DNA from: Enterococcus sp. DIV0212c
GTDB lineage: Bacteria; Bacillota; Bacilli; Lactobacillales; Enterococcaceae
Length of the DNA stretch: 64,000 nucleotides
Reading direction: 5' to 3'
NCBI RefSeq assembly: GCF_017377505.1
Contig: NZ_JAFREN010000001.1
Span: 78,179-142,178 of the forward strand
Positions 45,976-55,687 of the stretch are shown piece after piece. The position numbers and the translations under genes are program-made. Every line of letters begins with the position of its first letter. The stretch's first letter is position 1. Under the pieces are notes generated by a model that ran no database searches, was not told the DNA's origin, and saw nothing but the letters and a program-made list of their open reading frames with translations.

Positions 45976-47151
45976 TTATTCTTTTGTTTTAAATTCTTTA
46001 TTGTACAGGTCTAACATTTTTTGCTGAGGTTTTGGAAAAACGTAACTTGAGAATGCTTCTTTTGTTGCCCACTCTTGATTTTCCTCCAAAGCTGTTAATC
46101 CTGTTTGTCGTCCGTAAAAAACAAGAATATGCCATTTTAGATGGCTGAAAATATGGGTTACTTCTCCTAAAGTTCGTTTTTGCCAAACTACTTGAGAGTA
46201 TTTTTCAAAAATTGCTGGATTTTCTTCAGCAACCAATAATGGTTCTTCAAAATCAAACGATAATTGTTGATCTTCTTTTACCCACATTTTTTGTAGAAAC
46301 TCAAAACGTTCTTTACTGACTTCTTCTATTGGAAACAACCACATATTTGCTAACAAGCCTTTGCTCTCACGTTGCTCTAATAGGAATTCTTGTTGCTTAT
46401 TCTCAATAATTCCGCCAATGTAATAAACATCTTTTGGTTTTAGTTTTTTAGATTTAACTGGAAAATTCGTCATTGTATTATTTTTATAACTTAAACAGTA
46501 AGCCTGAATTGGACACTCTTCACACTTTGGTGATGTTGGTGTACAAATTGCTGATCCAAGATCCATCATCGCCTGATTAAAATCACCTGGTCGTTCTTTA
46601 TCAATAATTTTGTACATAGCTTCTTCAAAAACCTTACGACTGCTGGCTTTAGCAATATCATCACTAATCTCAAACAAACGGCTGACCACTCGCATAACAT
46701 TTCCATCGATGGCAGGTTCTGGAAGTTGAAAAGCAATACTGCCGATTGCTCCAGCTGTGTATGGCCCAATCCCTTTTAATTGACGAATCTCTTCAATTGT
46801 TTTGGGCATCTGACCATTAAATTCTGTGACGATCTGTTGAGCGGCAACTTTTAAATTTCTAGCTCTAGAATAATAGCCTAACCCTTCCCAAGCCTTTAAA
46901 AGTTTGTCATCTGGCGCTTCAGCTAAATCCTGAATTGTCGGAAACCATTCCATAAAACGATAATAATAATCGATCACCGTATCCACACGGGTTTGCTGCA
47001 ACATGATTTCTGAGATCCAAATACGGTATGGATCTAGATTGACTCTCCAAGGTAAATTTCTTTTTTCTTTTTCATACCAAGCGATAAACTCTTTCTGAAA
47101 TGAATGAAGCTGCTCATCACTCCAAGTCTCCCAATATTTTTCACTCTTCAT
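45976..47151 (-). CDS. mutY: A/G-specific adenine glycosylase
   Basis: A 391-residue base-excision enzyme that removes adenine opposite 8-oxoguanine. Helix-hairpin-helix LKGIGPYTAGAIGSIAF with catalytic Asp in AIDGNVMRVVSRLFE (about residues 138-152); [4Fe-4S] cluster cysteines in CTPTSPKCEECPIQAYC; C-terminal NUDIX-like domain for 8-oxoG recognition. It overlaps recX by 11 bases, so the two are co-transcribed. Confidence 0.95.
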   Translation of the reverse strand: MKSEKYWETWSDEQLHSFQKEFIAWYEKEKRNLPWRVNLDPYRIWISEIMLQQTRVDTVIDYYYRFMEWFPTIQDLAEAPDDKLLKAWEGLGYYSRARNLKVAAQQIVTEFNGQMPKTIEEIRQLKGIGPYTAGAIGSIAFQLPEPAIDGNVMRVVSRLFEISDDIAKASSRKVFEEAMYKIIDKERPGDFNQAMMDLGSAICTPTSPKCEECPIQAYCLSYKNNTMTNFPVKSKKLKPKDVYYIGGIIENKQQEFLLEQRESKGLLANMWLFPIEEVSKERFEFLQKMWVKEDQQLSFDFEEPLLVAEENPAIFEKYSQVVWQKRTLGEVTHIFSHLKWHILVFYGRQTGLTALEENQEWATKEAFSSYVFPKPQQKMLDLYNKEFKTKE

Positions 47152-47941
47152 TTTCTAATTCCTTTTCATCAAAATATTGCTGAATTAAATCTGAATCAAA
47201 TCGTTTTTGAAACAGTCCTTGTTTGACTTTCATCAAGCGTTTGTATGGGTCTAATTTACGATGTTTTTCCCATAATTTATCGCCTTCTTTTCGGATAACA
47301 TCTAATTCTTGATCTTCGTCTTTTTCAAATGATAATTCTTCAAGGGCTAAATCAATCACTTCTCGATTAAACCCTTTTTGCATCAAATGCATTTGAACTT
47401 TTTGCAAGGCATCTTTGAAACTCTTTGTCCGGTACCGTCTCATAGCCTTTTCAGCTGTTGCTTTTGCTACTTCTACTTGTTCATCCATAGTATAAAAAGT
47501 TAACCCATGTTGAATGTCTTCATCATTCAAGCCTTTTCGTTTTAGTTGTTGTTCAATCATTTTGGGTCCTTTATCACTTGTTCGCATCAAGGTACGGACA
47601 TAACTTTCACTAAATATTTTATCGTCTAAAAGGTTCATTTCTTCCAAACGGATCACGATGCTTTTTCGATCTTCCGGTAAAATTTCCTTCTCTTTCAAAT
47701 AATCTAAAATTTCTTTTTTTGAACGTAACTGATAACTTAAATAATTTAAGGACACTTGCAAGCCCACATCATAAGAACCAGCTTTTTTTATTTTTTCGAC
47801 CATTTCATCTGATAATTCTTGCCCTTTTAACAACCGTTGTCGGACTAAAGTATCCTCAGATACACGTAATTTTTCTCCTGAAGACAGCCAGATAAGATAA
47901 AACTGACCTTTGTCTTTTGTAATTTTCGTGATTGTTTCCAT
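47141..47941 (-). CDS. recX: RecX regulatory protein
   Basis: A 266-residue RecX, long form typical of Firmicutes, made of helical repeats (LSYQLRSKKEILDYLKEKEI; GPKMIEQQLKRKGLNDEDI; KVQMHLMQKGFNREVIDLAL). RecX modulates RecA filaments. The frame is open nine codons upstream, but ATG 47941 follows GGCGGAG and gives the normal start. Overlaps mutY. Confidence 0.92.
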   Translation of the reverse strand: METITKITKDKGQFYLIWLSSGEKLRVSEDTLVRQRLLKGQELSDEMVEKIKKAGSYDVGLQVSLNYLSYQLRSKKEILDYLKEKEILPEDRKSIVIRLEEMNLLDDKIFSESYVRTLMRTSDKGPKMIEQQLKRKGLNDEDIQHGLTFYTMDEQVEVAKATAEKAMRRYRTKSFKDALQKVQMHLMQKGFNREVIDLALEELSFEKDEDQELDVIRKEGDKLWEKHRKLDPYKRLMKVKQGLFQKRFDSDLIQQYFDEKELENEE

Positions 47942-48078
47942 CTTTCTCCGCCTTTCTAGTGAGAACATATATTCTACTATAACATATATTTGACAGAAGC
48001 TAAACTAGGTAAATTGTGCTAAAATAAGAACTATCGATATATTTGATTAATAGATCTACGGATCAAAAGGATGGAATT

Positions 48079-49449
48079 ATGACCACACAACTATTAAAAG
48101 AAGGACAAACGATTCCTTTAAAAATAAAACGTTTAGGTATCAACGGAGAAGGCATCGGCTATTACAAAAAGACGATCGTATTCGTACCTGGTGCTTTACC
48201 AAAAGAAGAAATCTCTGTAGAAATCACAAAAATAGCCCCTCGTTTTGTTGAAGGACAATTGAAAAAAATCGTAAAAGCAGCACCTGAACGTGTCGTGCCG
48301 CCTTGTCCCGTTTACGAAGCCTGCGGTGGCTGTCAGCTGCAACATTTAGCTTACCCGGCACAACTACTCTTTAAAAAAGATCTATTAAAGCAGTCGCTAA
48401 ATAAGTTCAGACCAAGAAACTATGAAAACTATCAACTACCCAAAACAATTGGAATGAAAAATCCTTGGAATTATCGTAATAAAGCGCAATTTCAATTACG
48501 TAAAATCGAGGGAGAAGTTGAGGCTGGTCTTTATCAAGCAGATTCTCATCGTTTAGTTCCTATTGATGATTGCCTCGTTCAACAACCAGCGACAACTAAA
48601 GTCATGAACGCTTTAGTAGAGTTATTGAACAAATATCAATTACCAATTTATAATGAACGAAAGAACAGCGGTATCTTCCGAACGTTAATGGTTCGTGTTG
48701 GTGTCAAAACCAATGAAGTCCAAGTTGTTTTTATTACCCAATCCGTAAAATTCCCTCAGAAAAAAGCGTTGATCGAAGAAATCACGCAACATCTTCCAGA
48801 GGTTGTTTCGATTATGCAAAACGTTCAAAATAAACGAACATCCATCGTTATGGGTGATGAAACGATTCACGTTTGGGGTAAAGAAAGTATTGAAGAGCGA
48901 ATCAACGAAGTGACGTTTGATTTATCTCCTAGAGCCTTTTTCCAGCTAAATCCAGAACAAACGGAAGTTCTATATAATGAAGCCTTGAAAGCTTTAGACT
49001 TACAACCAAATGAAACAGTTGTTGACGCCTATTGTGGTGTTGGAACGATTGGTTTAAGCATTGCTAAACAAGCCAAAGAAGTTCGGGGAATGGATATTAT
49101 TCCTGCTGCGATTGAAGATGCTAAGTTGAATGCTGAACGCTTAGGTGTGACTAATACCCATTATGAAGTGGGAACAGCTGAAGAATTGCTGCCTAAATGG
49201 CTTCAGAACGGTTTTAAACCCGATTCAATCATCGTTGACCCACCTAGAACCGGATTAGACCAAAAACTACTGAGGGCTATTTTAAAGCAGCCTCCTAAAA
49301 AGATGGTTTATATTTCGTGTAATGTTTCCACACTTGCAAAAGATTTGGTTGATTTGGCTAAAGTCTTTGATGTGAAATATATGCAGTCAGTTGATATGTT
49401 TCCACAAACAGCGCGATGTGAAGTTGTCGTGAAATTGACTAAGAGATAA
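48079..49449 (+). CDS. rlmD: 23S rRNA (uracil-C5)-methyltransferase
   Basis: A 456-residue RumA/TrmA-type SAM enzyme. TRAM domain at the N terminus (KIKRLGINGEGIGYYKKTIV), iron-sulfur cysteines in CPVYEACGGCQLQHL, SAM motif VVDAYCGVGTIGLSIA and the catalytic Cys in YISCNVSTLAKDL. The specific uridine (747 or 1939) is not decided by sequence alone; the rlmD symbol is provisional. ATG 48079 follows AAAAGGATGG; the ATG 12 codons upstream lacks an RBS. Confidence 0.9.
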   Translation: MTTQLLKEGQTIPLKIKRLGINGEGIGYYKKTIVFVPGALPKEEISVEITKIAPRFVEGQLKKIVKAAPERVVPPCPVYEACGGCQLQHLAYPAQLLFKKDLLKQSLNKFRPRNYENYQLPKTIGMKNPWNYRNKAQFQLRKIEGEVEAGLYQADSHRLVPIDDCLVQQPATTKVMNALVELLNKYQLPIYNERKNSGIFRTLMVRVGVKTNEVQVVFITQSVKFPQKKALIEEITQHLPEVVSIMQNVQNKRTSIVMGDETIHVWGKESIEERINEVTFDLSPRAFFQLNPEQTEVLYNEALKALDLQPNETVVDAYCGVGTIGLSIAKQAKEVRGMDIIPAAIEDAKLNAERLGVTNTHYEVGTAEELLPKWLQNGFKPDSIIVDPPRTGLDQKLLRAILKQPPKKMVYISCNVSTLAKDLVDLAKVFDVKYMQSVDMFPQTARCEVVVKLTKR

Positions 49450-49458
49450 TTTGCTAAG

Positions 49459-49507
49459 AAAAAGATCCAATAACCAGATTTTATCTTGGTTGTTGGATCT
49501 TTTTTTA
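49459..49507 (+). terminator. Terminator of rlmD (also serves the convergent GH1 gene)
   Basis: AAAAAGATCCAA-AACCA pairs with TGGTTGTTGGATCTTTTT. Confidence 0.9.
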
Positions 49508-49513
49508 GTATTG

Positions 49514-50956
<1,443 letters not shown>

Positions 50957-51301
50957 TTAATTTTTTTCAAGTGATATTAAGCGATCATTAAGTTGCTTGG
51001 CTATTTTGATTAAGTGATTAGCCATATTGATCTCACTGTAGATCGTCATCAACGTATCTTGCGCATGCGTGAATAACAAAGAATGCTCATGTTGGTTTGT
51101 CTCTTCGCCCATTTCACTTTGGATAGCGTGCGTTTGAATTTTATGTGCTTCAGTGATATTCGTTTTCGCAACCTTCATTTCTTCTGTAGCTGTTTCAAAA
51201 TCGTTCTTTTCAGTTGCAACCAGGGCATTTTTACAATTAACTCTGGCATCTCCAGCAAATAAAATAATTTTCATCGCTTGCTCTGATAATATATCGTCCA
51301 T
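50957..51301 (-). CDS. PTS lactose/cellobiose-type EIIA
   Basis: A 114-residue all-helical EIIA. The active histidine lies in TEAHKIQTHAIQSEM (about residues 51-65; the phospho-His is probably the one before AIQSE), and LLFTHAQDTLMTIYSE supplies the conserved trimer helix with Asp. Four bases separate it from the EIIC gene. It takes phosphate from HPr and passes it to EIIB. Confidence 0.92.
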   Translation of the reverse strand: MDDILSEQAMKIILFAGDARVNCKNALVATEKNDFETATEEMKVAKTNITEAHKIQTHAIQSEMGEETNQHEHSLLFTHAQDTLMTIYSEINMANHLIKIAKQLNDRLISLEKN

Positions 51302-51305
51302 ATAA

Positions 51306-52559
51306 TTAAGCCTCCTTCATCGTTTGATTTTCAGCTTTTGTTTCTTGATCATCATATGCTTTAAAAAATGGATACCAAATAGCTGTCGATATCGCAAAAA
51401 TAACTAGCATCAAGATAATCCCAGTAATCGTCCCAGTCGTAAACCAAGTTGCAAACGGAAACGGACAATACCACAATTCAAACTGAACTTTAGGAATCGG
51501 TGCAAATGGAATTACCTTTGTAAAAATATAAATCACGATCGGTAAAATAATTCCTTGCAGCCACATTGGAATCATCAACAACGGATTCCACGCAACAGCA
51601 CCGAAAATCACCGGCTCATTGATATTAAAAATCGATGGTACGATACATGCTTTGCCTAGTGCACTGATTTTCTTAGATCGCGCTCGCATCATCATTAAAA
51701 CCAATGGCATCGTACAACCAATTCCACCAATCCATAGATAAGCTGAATATAAGGTACTGCTGGTAACTAAATTTAACGTCTCAACAGATGCTGTACCATT
51801 TTGAACTAGTGCAATATTTTCAGCAATTGCTTTTAGCAAAACTGGCTGAACCACTGGTGTCAAAACCCAAGTAGAAATCCCCATTGAATAAAGAAAACAA
51901 ATTAAAAACATCATCCCTACAAAACCTCCAGGAGATTCCATAAAGCTTGATAATGGCATAAAAATACTTAAAACAATGTTGTATAAATCCACTTTCATGA
52001 TCAAAACAACGACCCAGCCAAAAATGATAATAATTCCTATCGGCAACATAGAATCAAACCAAGCTCTGACAAAATCAGGAATCACTGATTCTTCTTTAAA
52101 GAATGTAAATTTTCCTAAGGTAACCAAGACAAATCCAGCAATCAATCCGGCAACGATTGCAACAAACATCCCGCCAGCTCCCAATGCGTCATGACCAAAA
52201 CCGACCACACCATCTTTCTCAATTTGAGGCGAAATAATCATTAAAAACAAAACTAACCCGCTCATTCCAGCGACGATTCGTTGTTTACGCAATCGTTTTT
52301 TCTCCATTAAGTTAAACGGAATCAAGAAAGCAACGAACAGCGAAATTTTTCCCATCGTCCAGCCGAAAGGTACCCAAAAACTTGGCAAAGCCGGAAAATA
52401 CTCATTTAAAATAGCCAACATCGAAAAAATAGAACCTAAGAAAATAAAAGGCAACGTCTGCATGATTGAATCTTTAATGCTGACGATCCAAGGATTATTA
52501 TTCACCTTATTCATTTTAGGTGAGAAACTATTTTCCAACCAAAAGATCAACTTATTCAT
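51306..52559 (-). CDS. PTS cellobiose-type EIIC permease
   Basis: A 417-residue membrane protein of the lactose/cellobiose EIIC family with about ten spans. Conserved substrate-site parts include the FNINEPVIFGAVAWNPLLMI region (about residues 305-324). It translocates and phosphorylates a beta-glucoside; the exact sugar is unknown. Confidence 0.93.
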   Translation of the reverse strand: MNKLIFWLENSFSPKMNKVNNNPWIVSIKDSIMQTLPFIFLGSIFSMLAILNEYFPALPSFWVPFGWTMGKISLFVAFLIPFNLMEKKRLRKQRIVAGMSGLVLFLMIISPQIEKDGVVGFGHDALGAGGMFVAIVAGLIAGFVLVTLGKFTFFKEESVIPDFVRAWFDSMLPIGIIIIFGWVVVLIMKVDLYNIVLSIFMPLSSFMESPGGFVGMMFLICFLYSMGISTWVLTPVVQPVLLKAIAENIALVQNGTASVETLNLVTSSTLYSAYLWIGGIGCTMPLVLMMMRARSKKISALGKACIVPSIFNINEPVIFGAVAWNPLLMIPMWLQGIILPIVIYIFTKVIPFAPIPKVQFELWYCPFPFATWFTTGTITGIILMLVIFAISTAIWYPFFKAYDDQETKAENQTMKEA

Positions 52560-52580
52560 ATTTACGTCTCCTTTTTTACA

Positions 52581-52901
52581 TTATTCGTCTTCTTTTAATG
52601 AACTTAACAAGTGTTCAACAGCCGCATCTCCATCTAACGTCGCATAATACTCTTTTTTCATCAGAATAACTTTTACTGGGAATCCGTGGATAATTTCATC
52701 GATTTCATCAATGATATATTCAAGATGTGGCCCTACCATCAACGCATCGATTTCCTCAATATAGTTTTCGATTTCCGATTCACTTCTCGCAACAATACTC
52801 ATGTCTAAATTTTTTACCTTGGCCGCCTTACGCATATTCGCAGCCATAAATCCACTGCTAGCACCTGATCCGCAGACTAATAATACATTTAATTCACTCA
52901 T
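52581..52901 (-). CDS. PTS cellobiose-type EIIB
   Basis: A 106-residue EIIB with the phospho-cysteine in LLVCGSGASSGFMA (Cys10) at the start of the first helix, as in the cellobiose family. First gene of the operon; divergent from the PRD regulator. Confidence 0.93.
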   Translation of the reverse strand: MSELNVLLVCGSGASSGFMAANMRKAAKVKNLDMSIVARSESEIENYIEEIDALMVGPHLEYIIDEIDEIIHGFPVKVILMKKEYYATLDGDAAVEHLLSSLKEDE

Positions 52902-53071
52902 GTTTTTGCTCCTCCTTAAATTATTTTAAAAGCTGAACAAGCTTGCTCTGTCTCAAATCGAAATAGCAAAAATTACAGATAGCGCTTTTTGCCGCACCCA
53001 GCTTTTATCTTTTTCTTGAGAGACTAGCTTATTTATTACACTCTTATCATCTATCTTTCACTCCCAACTAG

Positions 53072-53123
53072 CAAATACACTTCTTTCCACATTCAAGTAT
53101 CTTGACGGAAAAAAGTGTATTTG
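53072..53123. promoter_or_regulatory. Divergent control region with an 11-bp inverted repeat
   Basis: Perfect arms CAAATACACTT (53072-53082) and AAGTGTATTTG (53113-53123), 30 bases apart, between the PTS operon and its regulator. A plus-strand promoter TTGATT-16-TAATAA follows at 53121-53148. The dyad is a candidate site for the PRD regulator. Confidence 0.55.
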
Positions 53124-53183
53124 ATTTGCTATTTAAAAACGCTAATAATAGAAGTTATACAAAGATTATAAGGAGTGAATATT

Positions 53184-55082
53184 GTGCCCTTAAATAAGAA
53201 AGAAACTAGCTTGGTAAAATTATTACTTCAGCAACATGATTGGGTAGCTGCGGCTTTTTTAGCCGAAACGCTGTCTACCTCAACAAGAACTATTCGCAAC
53301 TATGTCACTCGAATCAATCAATACGCTCAAAGTGAAGTGATCCAATCATCCCGATATGGATATAAGATCAATAGTAGTACCCAAATTAAAGCCTTCATTT
53401 ATCCTAATAAACAGGAACTAAATACCTCAAAAGAACGGATAAATTATTTGATAAATTTGCTGATTCAGCATAAAAATATCGATTATTTTGATGTGGCAGA
53501 ATCATTATTTATCAGCATTCCGACAATTGAAAAAGACATCATTCAATTACGAAAAAAAATGAATCGTTATTATTTGAACATTGTCAAACATGGTCCTTTT
53601 TTAAGTATGACAGGTGAAGAATCAAATTTTAGAAAACTTGCCAGTGATATGCTACAGGATGAAATTGTCCAGAATTTTCAATCTACCGATTATATTCAAA
53701 CAATCTTTCCAGCAATTCCCATCGAAACAATCCAAAAAATCGTGATCGACCGATTAAGTAGCCAACATCTTTATATAAATGGATATGCTATCAATAGCTT
53801 GCTACTACATATTGCGATAGCCATTAACCGTCTCCTCCATCATCAACGCTTAGATACAGATTTTCTTTCCGAATTATTCACAAAAGATCACCTTGAATAT
53901 CAATTAGCCACACAAATTGGAAAAGATATCGATCGGGCCTTTTCAGTAAAAATGGATCTTTATGAAATCAACAATCTCGCACTTTTGCTAATGACCAAAA
54001 TTTCACCTGCAAATGATGATTTTCTAAAAAATTACATGGAAACGTCTGTCTATCATTTTATTACAACCATAATGGAAACTGTCGCAGAAAAGTACTTTAT
54101 CAATCATATTTCCACTGAGTTAATGCTGAATTTAGCCTTGCATGTTTCTAATTTAATAACACGAGCAGAAAGCGGCAAACAAGTTCATAATCCCTTGTCT
54201 GATGAGATCAAGCAGTCCTACGCCTTTATTTATGAGGTTGCCGTCTTTATTGCTAAACAGATTCAAAAACAAATCAACATTCCTATTTCAGATGACGAAA
54301 TCACTTTTATTGCACTCCACATTGGTTCTTATTTTGAAGAAAAATTTGAACTAGAAAATAAATTAAAATGCGTAATTTACACACCAGAATACTACGATAT
54401 GCACAAGGATTTAGTTTATAAAATAGGGGCTAGATTTAAAGCTAGCTTAACTATTTCAAACATCTTTTATCGATTAAATAATGATAGCTTGGCCAAAATG
54501 AAACAAGCTGATCTGGTTTTAGCAACTATCCAAACACCAGAGTTAGAGCAGCTCGTTCAAATTTCACCCTTTTTATCAGAAAAAGACGTAGAAATAATTC
54601 AGACATCGATCCAACTAACTAAGCAAAAGAAATTGCTACAGAATTTGAAAAAGAGCATTCAGTCCTATTTAATGCCAGATCGTTTCGAGCGAAATGTCTA
54701 TCTGGACTCACCAAACTTATATATTGAGCACTTGGGTAACCAGTTAGTGGAAAATAAGTATATAGATACTCATTTTATTGACTTGATAAAAGAACGCGAA
54801 AAAATGTCTGCTACGTCTTTCAACAACTCAGTAGCCTTGCCTCATGCTATTGAAATGAGTGCCAAAAAAACTGGAATCTCGATTATTTTAAACGATCGAT
54901 CCGTAGAATGGGGAAAAAATTACGTTCAGGTCATCATTATGATCGTGATGAACCAAGAAGACATGAAAAAATTTCGACAATTATTTGATTTTATGATTGA
55001 TACTTTTTCAGATCAGAAGAAGCTAAAACAACTTTTAAAAGCAAAAAACTATGAGGATTTTATTGAAGAGCTATTTAGATAA
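53184..55082 (+). CDS. PRD-domain transcriptional activator (LicR/BglG-like, with EIIA domain)
   Basis: A 632-residue regulator: N-terminal HTH domains (SLVKLLLQQHDWVAAAFLAE then TSTRTIRNYV), two PRD domains with conserved histidines (about residues 190-400; for example LMLNLALHVSNLITRAES and ITFIALHIGSYFEEKFE), an EIIB-like part and a C-terminal EIIA domain with His in NNSVALPHAIEM. Activity is set by phosphorylation from HPr and EIIB, so it should activate the divergent PTS operon. Two GTG codons are possible; the one at 53184 has AAGGAG at eight bases. Confidence 0.88.
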   Translation: MPLNKKETSLVKLLLQQHDWVAAAFLAETLSTSTRTIRNYVTRINQYAQSEVIQSSRYGYKINSSTQIKAFIYPNKQELNTSKERINYLINLLIQHKNIDYFDVAESLFISIPTIEKDIIQLRKKMNRYYLNIVKHGPFLSMTGEESNFRKLASDMLQDEIVQNFQSTDYIQTIFPAIPIETIQKIVIDRLSSQHLYINGYAINSLLLHIAIAINRLLHHQRLDTDFLSELFTKDHLEYQLATQIGKDIDRAFSVKMDLYEINNLALLLMTKISPANDDFLKNYMETSVYHFITTIMETVAEKYFINHISTELMLNLALHVSNLITRAESGKQVHNPLSDEIKQSYAFIYEVAVFIAKQIQKQINIPISDDEITFIALHIGSYFEEKFELENKLKCVIYTPEYYDMHKDLVYKIGARFKASLTISNIFYRLNNDSLAKMKQADLVLATIQTPELEQLVQISPFLSEKDVEIIQTSIQLTKQKKLLQNLKKSIQSYLMPDRFERNVYLDSPNLYIEHLGNQLVENKYIDTHFIDLIKEREKMSATSFNNSVALPHAIEMSAKKTGISIILNDRSVEWGKNYVQVIIMIVMNQEDMKKFRQLFDFMIDTFSDQKKLKQLLKAKNYEDFIEELFR

Positions 55083-55097
55083 ACGCAATAAATTAAG

Positions 55098-55215
55098 ACA
55101 AAAAGGGTGTGGGACAAAAGTAAAAATCACTTTTGTTTCACACCCTAAGTACGAATAAACGGTGGGAGCACAAGCAACCCCTTTCTCGGGGTTAAACACT
55201 TCTGTCCCAGCCTCG
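55098..55215 (-). repeat. Dispersed intergenic repeat, copy 3 (full form, inverted)
   Basis: On the minus strand: GCTGGGACAGAAGTGTTTA, a hairpin with CCCCGAGAAAGGGG, TGCTCCCACCGTTTATTCG, and a terminal hairpin around GGGTGTG...CACACCC with TTTTTG. Same module order as 35388-35510. The terminal hairpin also lies just after the PRD regulator gene. Confidence 0.75.
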
Positions 55216-55228
55216 TTCCTACGATTAG

Positions 55229-55412
55229 TCAAGTAGAAAATAAAGAAATAATGAAAGATATTTTAATAGTTGTAAACGGTTGAATTTCTTGAAGCAAGTT
55301 ATCAAAGTCAACCCTTGTATGAAGAATCTCTCCCTCGGAGAGACAACAATCATCCTCATAAAGAACCTTATATTTTCCCCATAGAAACATCCAATGCAAG
55401 TACATAAGCCAT
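55229..55412 (-). pseudogene. IS110-family transposase, N-terminal remnant with frameshift
   Basis: An ATG at 55412 opens MAYVLALDVSMGK, the RuvC-like DEDD start of IS110 transposases with its first catalytic Asp. After about 13 codons the frame shifts, and KVLYEDDCCLSEGEILHTRV continues in another frame, then FDNLLQEIQPF, ending at TCT/stop near 55229. Only about 60 codons survive. The open frame at 55229-55450 is therefore a shadow of a broken gene. The region 55413-55600 is probably what is left of the element's non-coding end. Confidence 0.7.
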
Positions 55413-55620
55413 TTTTTCATCTTCTTTCTTTTTTTTGAAAGGTTCTTCACTGTTTCATTTCGTTCCTAATTTCCTAAACACGAGCTCGAAGCCCCAACAT
55501 ACTTAAACCAGATTTTAAAATGACAGTGAAGGAGACCGTTTTTTTGTAGGGACTCGAAGTCCATGAGGCTATGTTCGATCTTCCTTTCACTTCTTACTAT
55601 ATACCTAAAAATATGAAAAT

Positions 55621-55656
55621 AGAGGGGAAACTCATCCGTCGATAAGTTTCCCCTCT
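55621..55656 (-). terminator. Terminator of the WxL-like protein gene
   Basis: AGAGGGGAAACT pairs perfectly with AGTTTCCCCTCT around a 12-base loop. Confidence 0.9.
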
Positions 55657-55687
55657 AATCTTAGTATGTTTTAATTTACTAGTTACT

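Noticed and set aside
52977..52996. Catabolite-response element before the PTS operon
   Set aside because: AGATAGCGCTTTTTG resembles a cre core but misses several consensus bases.
55413..55450. Real 73-residue gene covering 55229-55450
   Set aside because: Its frame joins noise to an IS110 fragment that is frameshifted; the true reading starts at 55412 in another frame.
55490..55594. 33-codon ORF (MKGRSNIASW...) as a small peptide gene
   Set aside because: Weak start context and position in a probable IS110 end; no support beyond being open.
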